The notes below the pieces were generated by a model. It was not told where the DNA came from and ran no database searches. It worked only from the letters and a program-made list of their open reading frames with translations. Shown in pieces: positions 6,522 through 14,681 of a stretch of DNA of 16,657 bases. The position numbers and the translations under genes were made by a program. The stretch is from an uncultured Eubacteriales bacterium. Its GTDB lineage: Bacteria > Bacillota > Clostridia > Christensenellales > Aristaeellaceae. The DNA is taken from NCBI GenBank assembly GCA_900540045.1, contig UQEF01000067.1, positions 1-16,657 of the forward strand, given 5' to 3'. Within the stretch, counting starts at the first letter, position 1, and each line of letters opens with the position of its first letter.

Positions 6522-6576
6522 ACGTGTATTGCTTGTAATATGGATTTTTATGCACTGTTTCCCAGCATATACACGT
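6522..6576 (+). other. Inverted repeat in the operon leader
   Basis: ACGTGTAT (6522-6529) is exactly complementary to ATACACGT (6569-6576). The pairing extends inward with TGC/GCA if one base is bulged. In RNA it would make a long-loop stem within the 5' leader. No known riboswitch class was recognised. It could equally be a spaced operator. Confidence 0.35.
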
Positions 6577-6683
6577 GGTGAAAGGGGGAGGGAGCGGCTC
6601 TCAGGAAACGTTTTTGTTAGTGGCAGCTGTTGGTATCAATGCCGAAACGGCTTTGAACGATATGATTGAAGGAGGACAAAACC

Positions 6684-7619
6684 ATGAAAAAACTGTTGGC
6701 AATGCTGCTGGCCGCGCTGATGATTCTGGGCACATGCGCTGCGATGGCCGAAACAACCGAGGCGGACGAACCCATCACCTTTGGATTTACTGTCACCACG
6801 AACAACAACCCCTTCTTTGCCGAGATTGAGGCGGCGGTGCGCGAAGTGGTCGAGGCCAACGGCGACGTGCTGATTACGTCCGATCCCCAGAGCGACCTGC
6901 AGACCCAGATTTCCCAGTGCGAGGACATGATCGCTCAGGGCATCGACTGCCTGCTTCTGTGCCCCATTGACTCCGCCGCGATCAAGCCCATCCTCACCCT
7001 GTGCGAGGAGCAGGACATCCCCGTGGTCAACTTCGATACCGACGTGGTGGATGTGGACATGGTGGACGCCCTGGTCGCCACCGACAACTACAGCGCCGGC
7101 GTGGCCGTAGGCGAGGACATGCTCAAGAAACTGCCCAAGGGAAGCAAGATTGCCATCCTGGACATTCCCTCCAACGTGGCTTCCGACGCGCGCATCAACG
7201 GCCTGCTGGACACCCTGGGCGACCATGTGGTCGTGGTGGACCGCCTCAACGGCAAGGGCGACACGGGCGTGACGCTGCCCATCGCGGAGGACCTGATTAT
7301 CGCCAATCCCGATCTTGCCGCGTTCTTCGGCATGAATGATCCCATGGCCATTGGCTGCGTGCAGGCGGTTGCCTCTCAGGGCAAGACCGGCGAAATCCTG
7401 GTATGGGGCGTTGACGGATCTCCCGAGGCCAAGCAGTGCGTTGCGGAAGGCACCATGGAGGGCACCGGCGCCCAGTCTCCCGCCACCATCGGCAAGGTGA
7501 CCATCGAAACCGCCTACAAGCTGCTTGAGGGCGAAACCTTCGATGAGAAGATCTATATCGAATCGTTCATCATCAACAGCGACAACATCGACGAGTACAG
7601 CCTGGACGGCTGGCAGTAA
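6684..7619 (+). CDS. Sugar ABC transporter substrate-binding protein, RbsB/LacI-fold type
   Basis: A 311-residue periplasmic-binding-protein (type 1, Peripla_BP_4) that captures the imported sugar. The start is the ATG at 6684 behind GAAGGAGGA; a TTG at 6666 in the same frame precedes the ribosome site and is rejected. The signal peptide covers residues 1-22 (MKKLLAMLLAALMILGTC, then AMA before E23). Cys18 sits in LGTC, a poor lipobox. Binding-pocket landmarks of ribose-type proteins are present: NNPFF (41-45), ATDN (132-135), SDARING (167-173, with the conserved Arg170), MNDPMAIG (217-224) and GVDGSPEA (242-249). The RbsB LDRQ segment is NFDTD here, so the ligand probably differs from ribose. 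It is the first gene of the plus-strand operon. Confidence 0.93.
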   Translation: MKKLLAMLLAALMILGTCAAMAETTEADEPITFGFTVTTNNNPFFAEIEAAVREVVEANGDVLITSDPQSDLQTQISQCEDMIAQGIDCLLLCPIDSAAIKPILTLCEEQDIPVVNFDTDVVDVDMVDALVATDNYSAGVAVGEDMLKKLPKGSKIAILDIPSNVASDARINGLLDTLGDHVVVVDRLNGKGDTGVTLPIAEDLIIANPDLAAFFGMNDPMAIGCVQAVASQGKTGEILVWGVDGSPEAKQCVAEGTMEGTGAQSPATIGKVTIETAYKLLEGETFDEKIYIESFIINSDNIDEYSLDGWQ

Positions 7620-7631
7620 GGCTGGCAGGCT

Positions 7632-7667
7632 CTGCCGTTGTCGCACGGTGACGTGCGGCAACGGCAG
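7632..7667 (+). other. Strong stem-loop between binding-protein and ATPase genes
   Basis: Arms at 7632-7646 and 7653-7667 (CTGCCGTTGTCGCAC and its near-complement) form a 15-bp stem with one G-U pair and a 6-nt loop. The sequence after it is pyrimidine-rich but has no clear U-run (CTTCCTTTCCCC), so it is more likely an mRNA-stabilising or partially terminating element than a full terminator. A second possible stem, ACCGGC/GCCGGT, lies at about 7687-7717. Such structures commonly raise binding-protein output over the membrane components. Confidence 0.55.
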
Positions 7668-7734
7668 CTTCCTTTCCCCCCAAATAACCGGCGGCCTCCG
7701 GCGATCCGCAGGCCGGTAAGGAAGAGAGGTCTCT

Positions 7735-9240
7735 ATGGAACAATATCCGCTTCTGGCCATGCGCAACATCAGCAAATCCTTTCCGGGCGTCAAGGCGCTG
7801 GACAACCTGAACTTTGACCTGCGCAGCGGCGAGGTGCACGGGATTCTGGGCGAGAATGGCGCTGGCAAATCCACGCTGATCAAGGTCCTGGGCGGCATTT
7901 ACCATCCCGAACAGGGCGAGATCCTCATCAATGGCCAAAAGGTAAGTATTCAGAGCGTGATGGCCGCCAAGGCACAGGGTATCTCGATCATCCACCAGGA
8001 GCTGATGCTGGTACCTCACATGACCGTGGCTGAAAACATCTACCTGACCCGTGAACCCAAAACGCATTCCGGCCGCATTGACAAGGCGCAAATGAACGCC
8101 GACGCTCAGACCATCCTGGACGGCCTGGGCACCCAGATCCGCGCGGATACGCTGGTGGGCAGGCTCAGCATCGCCCAGCAGCAACAGGTGGAAATTGCCA
8201 AGGCACTGTCCATGAACGCCAAGATTCTGGTCATGGACGAGCCCACCTCCTCGCTGACCGAAAGCGAGGTCGGTGTCCTGTTTCAGATCATGCGCAGGCT
8301 CAGGCAGCAGGGTGTGGGCATCATCTACATATCGCACCGCATGGCGGAGCTGTTTGAAATCACGGACCGCATTACGGTCATCCGGGACGGCCGCTTTATC
8401 GGCACGTGCGTAACCAGCGAAACCGATGCGGACTCCCTGATTGCCATGATGGTTGGCGCAAAGCTGGAAAGCTTTTATACCTTTACAAAACGCACTTTCG
8501 GCGAGGTAGCTCTCGAGGTCAAAAACATCCGGCGCAAGGGCGTGCTCAACGATGTCAGCTTCTCCGTCCGCGAGGGCGAGGTGCTGGGCTTTGGCGGCAT
8601 CGTGGGCGCGGGCCGCTCGGAGCTCATGCGCTCCATTCTGGGGCTGGACCCGCTGGATGGAGGCGAAATCTACGTTGGCGGCAAGCGCCTGGAAAAGCCG
8701 TCTCCCCGGACGGCCCAGCACATGGGGCTGGTGCTGGTGCCCGAAAACCGCAAGCTGGAGGGGCTGGTGCTCAACAATTCGGTGGAGTTTAATGCCACCC
8801 TTGCCGTACTGGACGAGTTCATCTCCCCCAAAGGATTATCCAAGCAGAAACGCAAGGCCATTGTGGACCGGTATGTGGACATGCTGTCCATCAAGACGTC
8901 CTCAAATGACAAGCTGGTCTGCCAGCTGTCCGGCGGCAACCAGCAAAAGGTGGTCATCGCCAAATGGCTGGCCGCCAAACCCAAAGTGCTGATTCTGGAC
9001 GAGCCCACCCGCGGCATCGATGTCGGCGCGAAGGCGGATATCTACAAGATTATCGACAGACTGGCCCAGCAGGGAATCGCCATTATCATCATTTCATCCG
9101 AACTCAACGAAGTCATCAACATCTGCGATCATGTGGCCGTCATGTTTGCGGGCCGCATCAATAAGATTCTCGATAAAAGCGAGGCAACGCAGGAAACCAT
9201 CCTCAAATACGCCACAGGGAGTGTAGACGAAAATGCGTGA
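7735..9240 (+). CDS. Sugar ABC transporter ATP-binding protein, RbsA/MglA type (two ATPase domains)
   Basis: A 501-residue protein with two fused nucleotide-binding domains, the normal size for carbohydrate-uptake class 2 importers. The first domain has Walker A GENGAGKST (39-47), the family's degenerate signature LSIAQQQQVEIAKAL and Walker B ILVMDEPTSSLT. The second has the degenerate Walker A VGAGRSEL (about 290-297), as is usual in RbsA/MglA, and an intact LSGGNQQKV signature with Walker B VLILDEPTRGID (about 399-426). It powers the permease encoded next, whose start overlaps the last 8 bp of this gene. The ribosome site is GGAAGAGAGG. No abnormal residues were noticed. Confidence 0.95.
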   Translation: MEQYPLLAMRNISKSFPGVKALDNLNFDLRSGEVHGILGENGAGKSTLIKVLGGIYHPEQGEILINGQKVSIQSVMAAKAQGISIIHQELMLVPHMTVAENIYLTREPKTHSGRIDKAQMNADAQTILDGLGTQIRADTLVGRLSIAQQQQVEIAKALSMNAKILVMDEPTSSLTESEVGVLFQIMRRLRQQGVGIIYISHRMAELFEITDRITVIRDGRFIGTCVTSETDADSLIAMMVGAKLESFYTFTKRTFGEVALEVKNIRRKGVLNDVSFSVREGEVLGFGGIVGAGRSELMRSILGLDPLDGGEIYVGGKRLEKPSPRTAQHMGLVLVPENRKLEGLVLNNSVEFNATLAVLDEFISPKGLSKQKRKAIVDRYVDMLSIKTSSNDKLVCQLSGGNQQKVVIAKWLAAKPKVLILDEPTRGIDVGAKADIYKIIDRLAQQGIAIIIISSELNEVINICDHVAVMFAGRINKILDKSEATQETILKYATGSVDENA

Positions 9241-10237
9241 CCAACAGCCAAAAAACAGCTTCTACTCAAGAACGCAGAGCATCCCTGTCGTCAGGGGCGT
9301 GGCCGCATATGCCCACCGCAATCTGGGCATCCTCTGCGGACTGATCGCGTTGTGTATTTTCCTGAGTGTTTCGACCACCACGTTCGCTACCAGCGGCAAC
9401 ATTCTCAACATCCTCAGGCAGATCACCACCAACGTATGCCTCACCATCGGCATCATGATGGCCATTCTGCTGGGCGGCATTGACCTGACGGGCGGCGCAA
9501 TCATTGCGCTGTCAGGCTGCGTGGCGGCCAAGTCCATCATGGACTTCGGCCAGCCGGTGGTCGTGGGCATCCTGCTGGGACTGGGCGTTGGCCTGTTCTT
9601 CGGCCTGCTCAACGGCGTCATCATTGCCTACACGGACATGCCTCCCTTTATCGTCACGCTCGCCATGCAGAATATCTGCCGCGGAGCTGCGTACCTCTAT
9701 GCCGACGGAAACCCCATCCGCATCTCCAACGATGCCTTTGAAACCATCCGCATGGGCTACCTGTGGGGCATCCCGCTGCCGGTGATCTATTCGGTGATCC
9801 TGCTGTTTATTACCTTCTGGATACTCACGCAAACCAAGATAGGCCGCGAAATCTACGCGGTGGGCGGCAACCGCGAAGCTGCCCGCTTCACCGGCATCAA
9901 TATCAACCGGGTGCAGATCTTTGTCTACAGCTTCAGCGGCCTTCTGGCGGCCGTGGCGGGCATTGTGCTGGCCTCCGGCATGGCATCCGGCCAGCCGGGC
10001 ACCGGCGTAGGCTATGAGACCGACGCGGTGGCTGCGGCCGTGCTGGGCGGCGCCAGCATGAGCGGCGGCGTGGGAACGGCCGGCGGCATGATTATCGGCA
10101 TTCTGGTCATCGGCGTGCTCAACAACGGCCTGAACCTGCTGCATGTCAACTCTTTCTGGCAGTACGTGGCGCGCGGCGTGGTGATTATCCTGGCCGTGTA
10201 CGTCGACCTGCTCAGAAAGCGCAAGGAATACCGCTGA
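9233..10237 (+). CDS. Sugar ABC transporter permease, RbsC type
   Basis: A 334-residue inner-membrane permease that forms the homodimeric channel of the ribose-type importer. About eight to ten hydrophobic segments are visible. Family hallmarks are GGIDLTGGAIIAL (usually GGIDLSVG), MPPFIVTLAMQNICRG, the cytoplasmic coupling region AVGGNREAARFTGI, and the late DAVAAAVLGGASMSGGVGT. It overlaps the ATPase gene by 8 bp, indicating translational coupling, and its ribosome site (AGGGAGT) lies inside that gene. Replacement of the usual SV by TG in GGIDL(S/T) may reflect a different substrate class but is not decisive. The kinase gene follows after 16 nt. Confidence 0.95.
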   Translation: MRDQQPKNSFYSRTQSIPVVRGVAAYAHRNLGILCGLIALCIFLSVSTTTFATSGNILNILRQITTNVCLTIGIMMAILLGGIDLTGGAIIALSGCVAAKSIMDFGQPVVVGILLGLGVGLFFGLLNGVIIAYTDMPPFIVTLAMQNICRGAAYLYADGNPIRISNDAFETIRMGYLWGIPLPVIYSVILLFITFWILTQTKIGREIYAVGGNREAARFTGININRVQIFVYSFSGLLAAVAGIVLASGMASGQPGTGVGYETDAVAAAVLGGASMSGGVGTAGGMIIGILVIGVLNNGLNLLHVNSFWQYVARGVVIILAVYVDLLRKRKEYR

Positions 10238-10253
10238 TGGCAGGTGAGAGGCA

Positions 10254-11189
10254 ATGATCTATACGGTTACGTTTGCGCCGGCGCTGGACTATGCGCTCTG
10301 GCTGGATCGGATGATCCCGGGTGAAGTCAACCGTGCGCAGCGCACGCGCCTGTTTGTGGGCGGCAAGGGCATCAACGTGTCCCTGGTGCTCCGGGAGCTG
10401 GGCATACCGAGCGTATGCCTGGGCTTTGCGGCCGGTTTCACGGGCTCGGAGATCGTGCGCCGCCTTCGCCAGGAGGGCCTGAACGAGCAGATGGTGCGGC
10501 TTGAAAACGGCCTGTCCCGGATCAATGTCAAGCTCAAGGGCGCGGAGGAAACCGAGATCAATGCGTCAGGACCGGCTGTGGATGAGGCGGCCATGCATGC
10601 CTTTTTGCGCCGGCTGGAGGCGCTGGGCCCCGGCGACGTGCTGGTGCTGTCCGGCGGCGTGCCCCAGGGCGCGGAGGAAACGCTGTATGCGCGGCTAAAT
10701 CGCATGGCCGCCGCGAAGGGCGCGGAGACGGTCGTGGACGCAACGGGTGCACAGCTGATCCATGCGCTGGCGGAAGGCCCCATGCTCGTAAAACCCAACC
10801 TGCGCGAGCTGGAGGCGGCAACCGGCGGCCCCATTCGCACGCTGGCCGCGCTGGCGGAGCGGGCGGAGGGCCTGCGGCGGCAGGGTGCCCGGAACGTGCT
10901 GGTATCGCTGGGCGCCGAAGGGGCCCTGCTGGCCTGCGATTCGGGGGTGTACCGCTGCGCGGCGCCAAAGGGAACCGTGCTTGGCACCACGGGTGCGGGG
11001 GACACCATGGTAGCGGCCTATCTGTACGCCGCCCGGCTGGGGCTCGAAGATGCCCGGCGTCTGCGGCTGTGCGTGGCAGCCGGCAGCGCGACCGCCTTTT
11101 CCGAGGCGCTTGCCGCAAAAGATACCGTGGAAGCGATTCTCAGACGCACACCGATGCCCGAACGCGTATCGGTGGAAAACAAATTCTGA
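10254..11189 (+). CDS. PfkB-family phosphosugar kinase, FruK/LacC subgroup
   Basis: A 311-residue ribokinase-fold kinase of the 1-phosphofructokinase / tagatose-6-phosphate kinase group. The opening MIYTVTFAPALDYALWLD corresponds to the TLNPxxD start of FruK and LacC. VGGKGINVS (35-43) is the first PfkB signature, KPNLRELE (180-187) carries the conserved N-x-x-E, and GTTGAGDTM (244-252) is the second signature with the catalytic base Asp250. Known members put a phosphate on C1 or C6 of a ketose phosphate to give a bisphosphate that an aldolase cleaves. In this operon its substrate could be a ketose phosphate made by the FGGY kinase or the transketolase, for example sedoheptulose 7-phosphate or fructose 6-phosphate (inference). 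No aldolase gene accompanies it. Confidence 0.87.
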   Translation: MIYTVTFAPALDYALWLDRMIPGEVNRAQRTRLFVGGKGINVSLVLRELGIPSVCLGFAAGFTGSEIVRRLRQEGLNEQMVRLENGLSRINVKLKGAEETEINASGPAVDEAAMHAFLRRLEALGPGDVLVLSGGVPQGAEETLYARLNRMAAAKGAETVVDATGAQLIHALAEGPMLVKPNLRELEAATGGPIRTLAALAERAEGLRRQGARNVLVSLGAEGALLACDSGVYRCAAPKGTVLGTTGAGDTMVAAYLYAARLGLEDARRLRLCVAAGSATAFSEALAAKDTVEAILRRTPMPERVSVENKF

Positions 11190-11209
11190 AGCTGTTGTGA
11201 GGGTGTTGG

Positions 11210-13171
11210 ATGATGGATACCAAAACGCTTCTGCCTTTGGACGAGCCTCTGAGTCAGGCACGCGTGGACTGGCTCAGCGCCGTTTCGCTTAAATTGCGCG
11301 GGGAGGTTGTGGAGCTGATCGACCATGCGGGATCGGGGCATATCGGGGGCTCAATGTCGAGCCTGGATGTGCTTGTGATGCTCTATGCGACGGCGAACAT
11401 TACGCCTGCCAACATGGAATCTCCCGACCGCGACCGCGTCATCATCAGCATGGGCCATATTTCTCCGGCGGTCTATTGCGTGCTGGCGGCATTCGGGTTT
11501 GTGGACCGTGAGGCGCTGTTCAGCCAGTACCGCCGCGAGGAAGGCGTGTTTGAAGGCCATCCCAGCAATCTGGCACCCGGCGTGGAGTGGTGCAACGGCT
11601 GCCTGGGGCAGGGTCTTTCGCAGGGCGTGGGTACGGCGCTTGCGCTTGGCCTTCGCAAAAGGGAAGGCGCGCATGTCTATGTGCTCATGGGCGACGGCGA
11701 GCAGAGCAAGGGCCAGCTTCAGGAGGCGATCGAGCTGGCGGCCAAGTACCGCCTGTCCCGCCTGACGGCCATCGTGGATATGAACGGCCAGCAATCCAGC
11801 GGTACGACGCAGCAGGTCAATGACGTGCCGGTGGCGCGGCGCTACGAGGCGGCCGGCTGGCAGGTGATCCATGCCGACGGGCATGACTTTGAATCCATCC
11901 GCCGCGCGCTGCTGGCGGCCCGTCAGGCCGACCGGCCCGTGTGCATCCTGGCCCATACGGTCATGGGCAAAGGCATTCCCGGCATCGAAAACGACTGGCA
12001 TTATCATGGCCAGCGGCTTACGCAGGCGCAGGTTACGGCGGCGATGGAGCACTTTGCGCTTGAGGCCCGCAGGCTGCCCGGCGTCAAACTGCCGCTGCGG
12101 CCCTGGCAGGGCGCGCAGCGCCGCAGGCCGTTTGAAGCTGCGCCGCCGCTGAAAGGCCTTATGGCGTTTCGCACCTACGGCGGGAACGATGTGCTGGATG
12201 GACGGAAAGCCTGCGCCAATGTGCTGACGGATCTGGCCTCTGTCAATTCGGCGGGGAGCCTGTGCGTGCTGGACTGTGACCTGGCCAGCGGCCTGGGAAT
12301 CGCCCGCCTCAATGAGGTGTGCCCCGGTACGCTGATTGAATGCGGCATTCAGGAGCATAATGCCGCATCCGTGACGGGCGGACTGGCTTCCTGCGGCATC
12401 CGGGCGTTTTTCATGGACTTTGGCGTGTTTGCGCTCGCCGAACCCTTCAATCAGCTGCGGGTGCTGGACCAGAACCACATTCCGTTCAAGATCATTGCAA
12501 GCCATTGCGGCGTGGACGTGGGGCAGGACGGCAAATCGCATCAGTTCATCGACTGCATCGCGCTGGCCAACGCCCTGTTGAATACGGAGCTGATTCTGCC
12601 GGCTGACCCCAATCAGGCCGACCGGGCGCTTCGATATCTGGCGGGCACGGACCGGCCCGGCATTCTGGCGCTGCCGCGCTCCAACCTGCCGGTGCTGACC
12701 GGCGAGGAGGGCGAGTTGCTGTTTGGCGGGCAGGAGCCCTTTGAATATGGCAAGGCGGACTGGCTTTGCCATGGCCGGGACGCAACCATTCTGACCTATG
12801 GAATCATGGCGCACAGGGCGCTGGAAGCCAGCCGGGCGCTGCGCGGGCAAGGCATCTCATGCGGCGTGCTCAATGTGAGCTGCCCCAAGGCGCTGGATGA
12901 AGAAAAGCTGCTGGAGGCGGCAGCCACGGGGCTGATTCTGGTGGCGGAGGATCATAACCTCGCCTCCGGGCTGGGCAGCATGGTGGGTGCTTTCCTGGCG
13001 GAACGGGGCGTTCGATGCGCGTTCCGGCGCATGGGCGTAACGCGCTATGGCATCTCCGCTTCGCCGGAAAAACAGTTTGAGCTGCAGCGGCTTACGGCCG
13101 GTGATCTTGCGCGCGCCGTCCGTGAATTTTGCGCTGGAAAGGACGAGGGGCATGAGCCTACTGGGCATTGA
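11210..13171 (+). CDS. Single-chain transketolase-like enzyme, variant GDGEQxKGQ subgroup
   Basis: A 653-residue thiamine-diphosphate enzyme with both halves (N about 1-290, C about 318-640) in one chain. HIGGS (44-48), SMGH (80-83), GDGE (161-164) followed by DMN (190-192), and GKGI (253-256) place the diphosphate/Mg and substrate-binding parts. The C half has ECGIQEHN (377-384, Glu382 being the cofactor-activating glutamate) and GQDGKSHQ (438-445). These motifs resemble split bacterial transketolases rather than the classical 660-residue TktA. The glutamate normally found in GDG(C/E)xxEG is Lys167 here, and SKGH is SMGH. It would transfer two-carbon ketol units between sugar phosphates, or cleave a special ketose phosphate. 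Two in-frame ATGs (11210, 11213) follow GAGGGTG. Its last 20 bp overlap the FGGY kinase gene. Confidence 0.9.
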   Translation: MMDTKTLLPLDEPLSQARVDWLSAVSLKLRGEVVELIDHAGSGHIGGSMSSLDVLVMLYATANITPANMESPDRDRVIISMGHISPAVYCVLAAFGFVDREALFSQYRREEGVFEGHPSNLAPGVEWCNGCLGQGLSQGVGTALALGLRKREGAHVYVLMGDGEQSKGQLQEAIELAAKYRLSRLTAIVDMNGQQSSGTTQQVNDVPVARRYEAAGWQVIHADGHDFESIRRALLAARQADRPVCILAHTVMGKGIPGIENDWHYHGQRLTQAQVTAAMEHFALEARRLPGVKLPLRPWQGAQRRRPFEAAPPLKGLMAFRTYGGNDVLDGRKACANVLTDLASVNSAGSLCVLDCDLASGLGIARLNEVCPGTLIECGIQEHNAASVTGGLASCGIRAFFMDFGVFALAEPFNQLRVLDQNHIPFKIIASHCGVDVGQDGKSHQFIDCIALANALLNTELILPADPNQADRALRYLAGTDRPGILALPRSNLPVLTGEEGELLFGGQEPFEYGKADWLCHGRDATILTYGIMAHRALEASRALRGQGISCGVLNVSCPKALDEEKLLEAAATGLILVAEDHNLASGLGSMVGAFLAERGVRCAFRRMGVTRYGISASPEKQFELQRLTAGDLARAVREFCAGKDEGHEPTGH

Positions 13172-14663
13172 TCTGGGAACAAGCAACTGCAAGTGCGTTG
13201 CCTTTCGGGAAAATGGCGATGTAATCGTGCAGTCGTCCGTATCCTATACGCCGTACAGCAAGCATCCCGACTGGATGGAAATCGATGCGGAGGTATTCTG
13301 GGATGCCTTTGTGAAAACGGTACGGACCGTATCCGCCTGGTTGTCGGATGATCCGGTTACGGCTCTTGCCATCAGTTCTCAGGGCGAAACAATCATTCCC
13401 GTGGACCGCAGCGGCATCCCCGTATGTCCAACGCTGATGAACGCCGACAACCGCGCCAAACCCCAGATTGAAGAGCTGGAGCACCGGCTGGGCAGACGCC
13501 GCATCTACGATATCACGGGCCTTCCGCTGGATACCACCTTTGGCGGCACCAAGATGATGTGGCTGAGGGAAAATCAGCCGGATGTCTACGCCAGAACGGC
13601 CAAGTTCCTTTCCTGCGAGGATTTCATTCTCATGCGGCTGGGGCTGGGCGCCTATTCGAGCAAATGCCTGTGCTGCCGCACTCTGCTTATGGACGTCAGG
13701 CGCAGGGAGTGGTCGCGTGAGATGCTGGACGCCATGGGCATTGACCCGGGCAAACTGAGCGAGCCGGTTTCCTCCGGTCAGCTGATCGGCCGGCTGGATG
13801 CGCAGACGGCGGCCATCCTGGGCCTGCATGAAGGCGTGGGCGTGGCTGCGGCCGGACATGACCAGTGCTGCAGCATCCTGGGGTCCGGCGTGACACGCGA
13901 CAACACCGCCAGCGATGCCGCCGGCACCTACGAGGGCGTGTCCCTGCTGACCAACACGGCCGATACCTCTGATTTTGCCTTTGAAAGTGGCATCAACACC
14001 TACTGTCACCTGTTTGACGACCAGTTCCTCTCTCTGGCCTTTTTCCCATCGGGCTTTGCGATGAACTGGATGATGGATCTGCTCAGATACAACGATGCGC
14101 CCACGACCAAGGGCGAGCTGTTTGCCCGGCTGGACGCCGAGGTGGCCACGCTGGGCGACGGCCCCACCGGCGTGTTCGTGCTGCCGCACTTTGTGGGATC
14201 GTGCAGCCCCTACTATGACCGTCGGGCCACCGGCACCGTCGTAGGCCTCACCCCCAATGCAAGCCCGGTGGTGCTCTACAAGGCCATATACGAGAGCATC
14301 GCCTATGAGTTTGCCGCCATGACGCGCCTTCTGTCCCACCTGGGCGAATACGAGGCCGTGCATATCAGCGGCGGCGGCTCCAAGTCGGATTTTACCCTCA
14401 GGCTTCGCGCCTCCATTTCGGGCAAAAAAATCTGCCGCGCATCGTCCTCCGATTCGGTCTGCCAAGGCGCGGCAATGCTGGCCGGCATGGCCACGGGCGT
14501 GTACCGTGACCGTGACGACGCGGTGAAAAAGGCCATTCGGCTGAGCCATTACTTCCTGCCTCAGCAGGCAGTCAAGGAGGCCTACCGGAACTGCGAAGCG
14601 ATGTACCATGAGATCTACCGGTCGCTCACTCCCGTGCGGGACCGGTGGCGCGATATTGTGTGA
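13152..14663 (+). CDS. FGGY-family carbohydrate kinase (pentulose/hexulose kinase)
   Basis: A 503-residue sugar kinase of the xylulokinase/glycerol-kinase superfamily, normal length. The ATP-domain start GIDLGTSNCK (5-14), HPDWMEIDAEVFW (38-50) and NADNR (97-101) are family features. AAGHDQCC (233-240) holds the catalytic base Asp237, and HISGGGSKSDF (404-414) is the C-terminal FGGY signature region. The start at 13152 is chosen because it begins exactly at the first beta strand and has GGACGAGGGG upstream; the frame open to 13047 lies wholly inside the transketolase gene. The two genes overlap by 20 bp. It should phosphorylate a ketose or polyol to feed the transketolase. The GHDQ form of the base motif is not the one in classical XylB or GlpK, so the precise substrate is open. 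Confidence 0.92.
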   Translation: MSLLGIDLGTSNCKCVAFRENGDVIVQSSVSYTPYSKHPDWMEIDAEVFWDAFVKTVRTVSAWLSDDPVTALAISSQGETIIPVDRSGIPVCPTLMNADNRAKPQIEELEHRLGRRRIYDITGLPLDTTFGGTKMMWLRENQPDVYARTAKFLSCEDFILMRLGLGAYSSKCLCCRTLLMDVRRREWSREMLDAMGIDPGKLSEPVSSGQLIGRLDAQTAAILGLHEGVGVAAAGHDQCCSILGSGVTRDNTASDAAGTYEGVSLLTNTADTSDFAFESGINTYCHLFDDQFLSLAFFPSGFAMNWMMDLLRYNDAPTTKGELFARLDAEVATLGDGPTGVFVLPHFVGSCSPYYDRRATGTVVGLTPNASPVVLYKAIYESIAYEFAAMTRLLSHLGEYEAVHISGGGSKSDFTLRLRASISGKKICRASSSDSVCQGAAMLAGMATGVYRDRDDAVKKAIRLSHYFLPQQAVKEAYRNCEAMYHEIYRSLTPVRDRWRDIV

Positions 14664-14681
14664 TTTGTAAGGAGGAACATC

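Larger units (their letters stand above)
6183..6683 (+). other. Control region and leader of the ribose-type operon
   Basis: This 500-bp gap has no gene; short open frames in it, on both strands, lack ribosome sites and protein character. From left to right it holds a small hairpin (ATGTAC, six T, GTACAT at 6213-6230), a terminator-like hairpin (6266-6302), a direct repeat suited to an AraC-type activator (6410-6437), a candidate promoter (6445-6473), and a leader of about 200 nt. The leader has an inverted repeat (6522-6529 with 6569-6576), a palindrome AAACGTTT (6606-6613) and a mini-hairpin GCCGAAACGGC (6641-6651). GAAGGAGGA at about 6668-6676 is the ribosome binding site of the binding-protein gene. 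Confidence 0.6.

Noticed and set aside
6604..6616. Possible catabolite-response (cre) site around AAACGTTT
   Set aside because: The central palindrome fits loosely but the flanking bases do not match the cre consensus well, and its position far inside the leader is not typical. Kept only as a palindrome.
6636..8721. Long minus-strand frames (6636-7898 and 7573-8721) opposite the binding-protein and ATPase genes
   Set aside because: Both are antisense shadows of strongly conserved coding genes; no start signal and no protein-like features.
11351..12850. A 499-codon minus-strand frame opposite the transketolase gene
   Set aside because: Antisense shadow; composition and lack of motifs show it is not a gene.
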